From NCBI RefSeq assembly GCF_001529295.1, contig NZ_LLWK01000024.1, positions 1 through 33,006 of the forward strand: DNA of 33,006 bases. The letters are read 5' to 3'. The notes beneath the pieces are model-generated. The model was not told where the DNA came from, made no database searches, and worked only from the letters and a program-made list of their open reading frames with translations. The position numbers were made by a program, and so were the translations under genes. Source of the stretch: Flavobacterium sp. TAB 87 (lineage in GTDB: Bacteria > Bacteroidota > Bacteroidia > Flavobacteriales > Flavobacteriaceae). Below are positions 32,954 to 33,006 of the stretch, in pieces (positions within the stretch are counted from its first letter, which is position 1; every line of letters begins with the position of its first letter).

Positions 32954-33006
32954 GTCAGGCTGTGAAAAAACTTCTTTTTCCTCTAATATGCCCTCACATT
33001 GGTATT
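32954..33006. other. Window end, no feature seen
   Basis: These bases follow the hairpin and contain no start, motif or frame that can be judged before the window closes. Confidence 0.3.

Noticed and set aside
1..33006. CRISPR arrays, tRNA or rRNA genes
   Set aside because: No regularly spaced repeats, cloverleaf-like sequences or rRNA segments were seen on either strand by eye.

Overview
The window is low-GC DNA from a member of the Bacteroidota, most likely a flavobacterium. The reasons are a SusC/SusD nutrient-uptake pair, a DUF6520/MauE pair, Bacteroides-type mobilization genes, a sequence-poor Shine-Dalgarno context, and candidate TAnnTTTG promoter boxes. No rRNA, tRNA or CRISPR array was seen.

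Layout. (1) 1-6878, plus strand: a three-gene operon of a SusC-like TonB-dependent transporter (5' end outside the window), a SusD-like lipoprotein and an exported S9 serine peptidase. It looks like a peptide capture, cleavage and uptake locus and ends in a strong hairpin. Convergent to it (6951-8835) are a MauE-type membrane protein with a large extra domain and a small four-cysteine exported DUF6520 protein. (2) About 9.0-20.6 kb: a mobile-element module. It holds a small unknown protein, a candidate oriT hairpin, a MobB-like accessory protein, a relaxase, a VirD4-like coupling protein, a second-type exonuclease VII (XseA/XseB), a DUF932 gene and a RadC/JAMM protein. No integrase, replication or mating-pore gene of its own is visible, so it is either a fragment or a mobilizable remnant. 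(3) Inside the DUF932 gene sits a 3.5-kb RIT (recombinase-in-trio) element. It has three overlapping tyrosine recombinase genes, the first broken, plus long terminal inverted repeats and a perfect palindrome. (4) 20.9-23.5 kb: a membrane protein, a partly degenerate receiver protein, an unknown 130-aa protein, and two decayed gene copies. (5) 23.7-28.7 kb: a cytidylyltransferase-like gene, a GH15 trehalase/glucoamylase, and divergently a fused trehalose-6-phosphate synthase/phosphatase, forming a trehalose synthesis and breakdown locus. (6) 29.0-31.6 kb: an SRAP abasic-site protein in a probable operon with DUF3891, a small membrane protein, and a decayed C-terminal piece of a DnaE-type polymerase. 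(7) 31.9-33.0 kb: three small unknown genes followed by a long imperfect hairpin.

The most informative structures are the RIT insertion with its end architecture, the exonuclease VII pair carried beside mobilization genes, and the scattered paralogous relics at 22.7-23.5 kb and 29.0 kb. The relics show that an ancestral cluster (membrane protein, 130-aa protein, SRAP) was duplicated and then reciprocally decayed. The DUF6520/MauE/SusCD/peptidase neighbourhood is the best candidate for a poorly described functional system.
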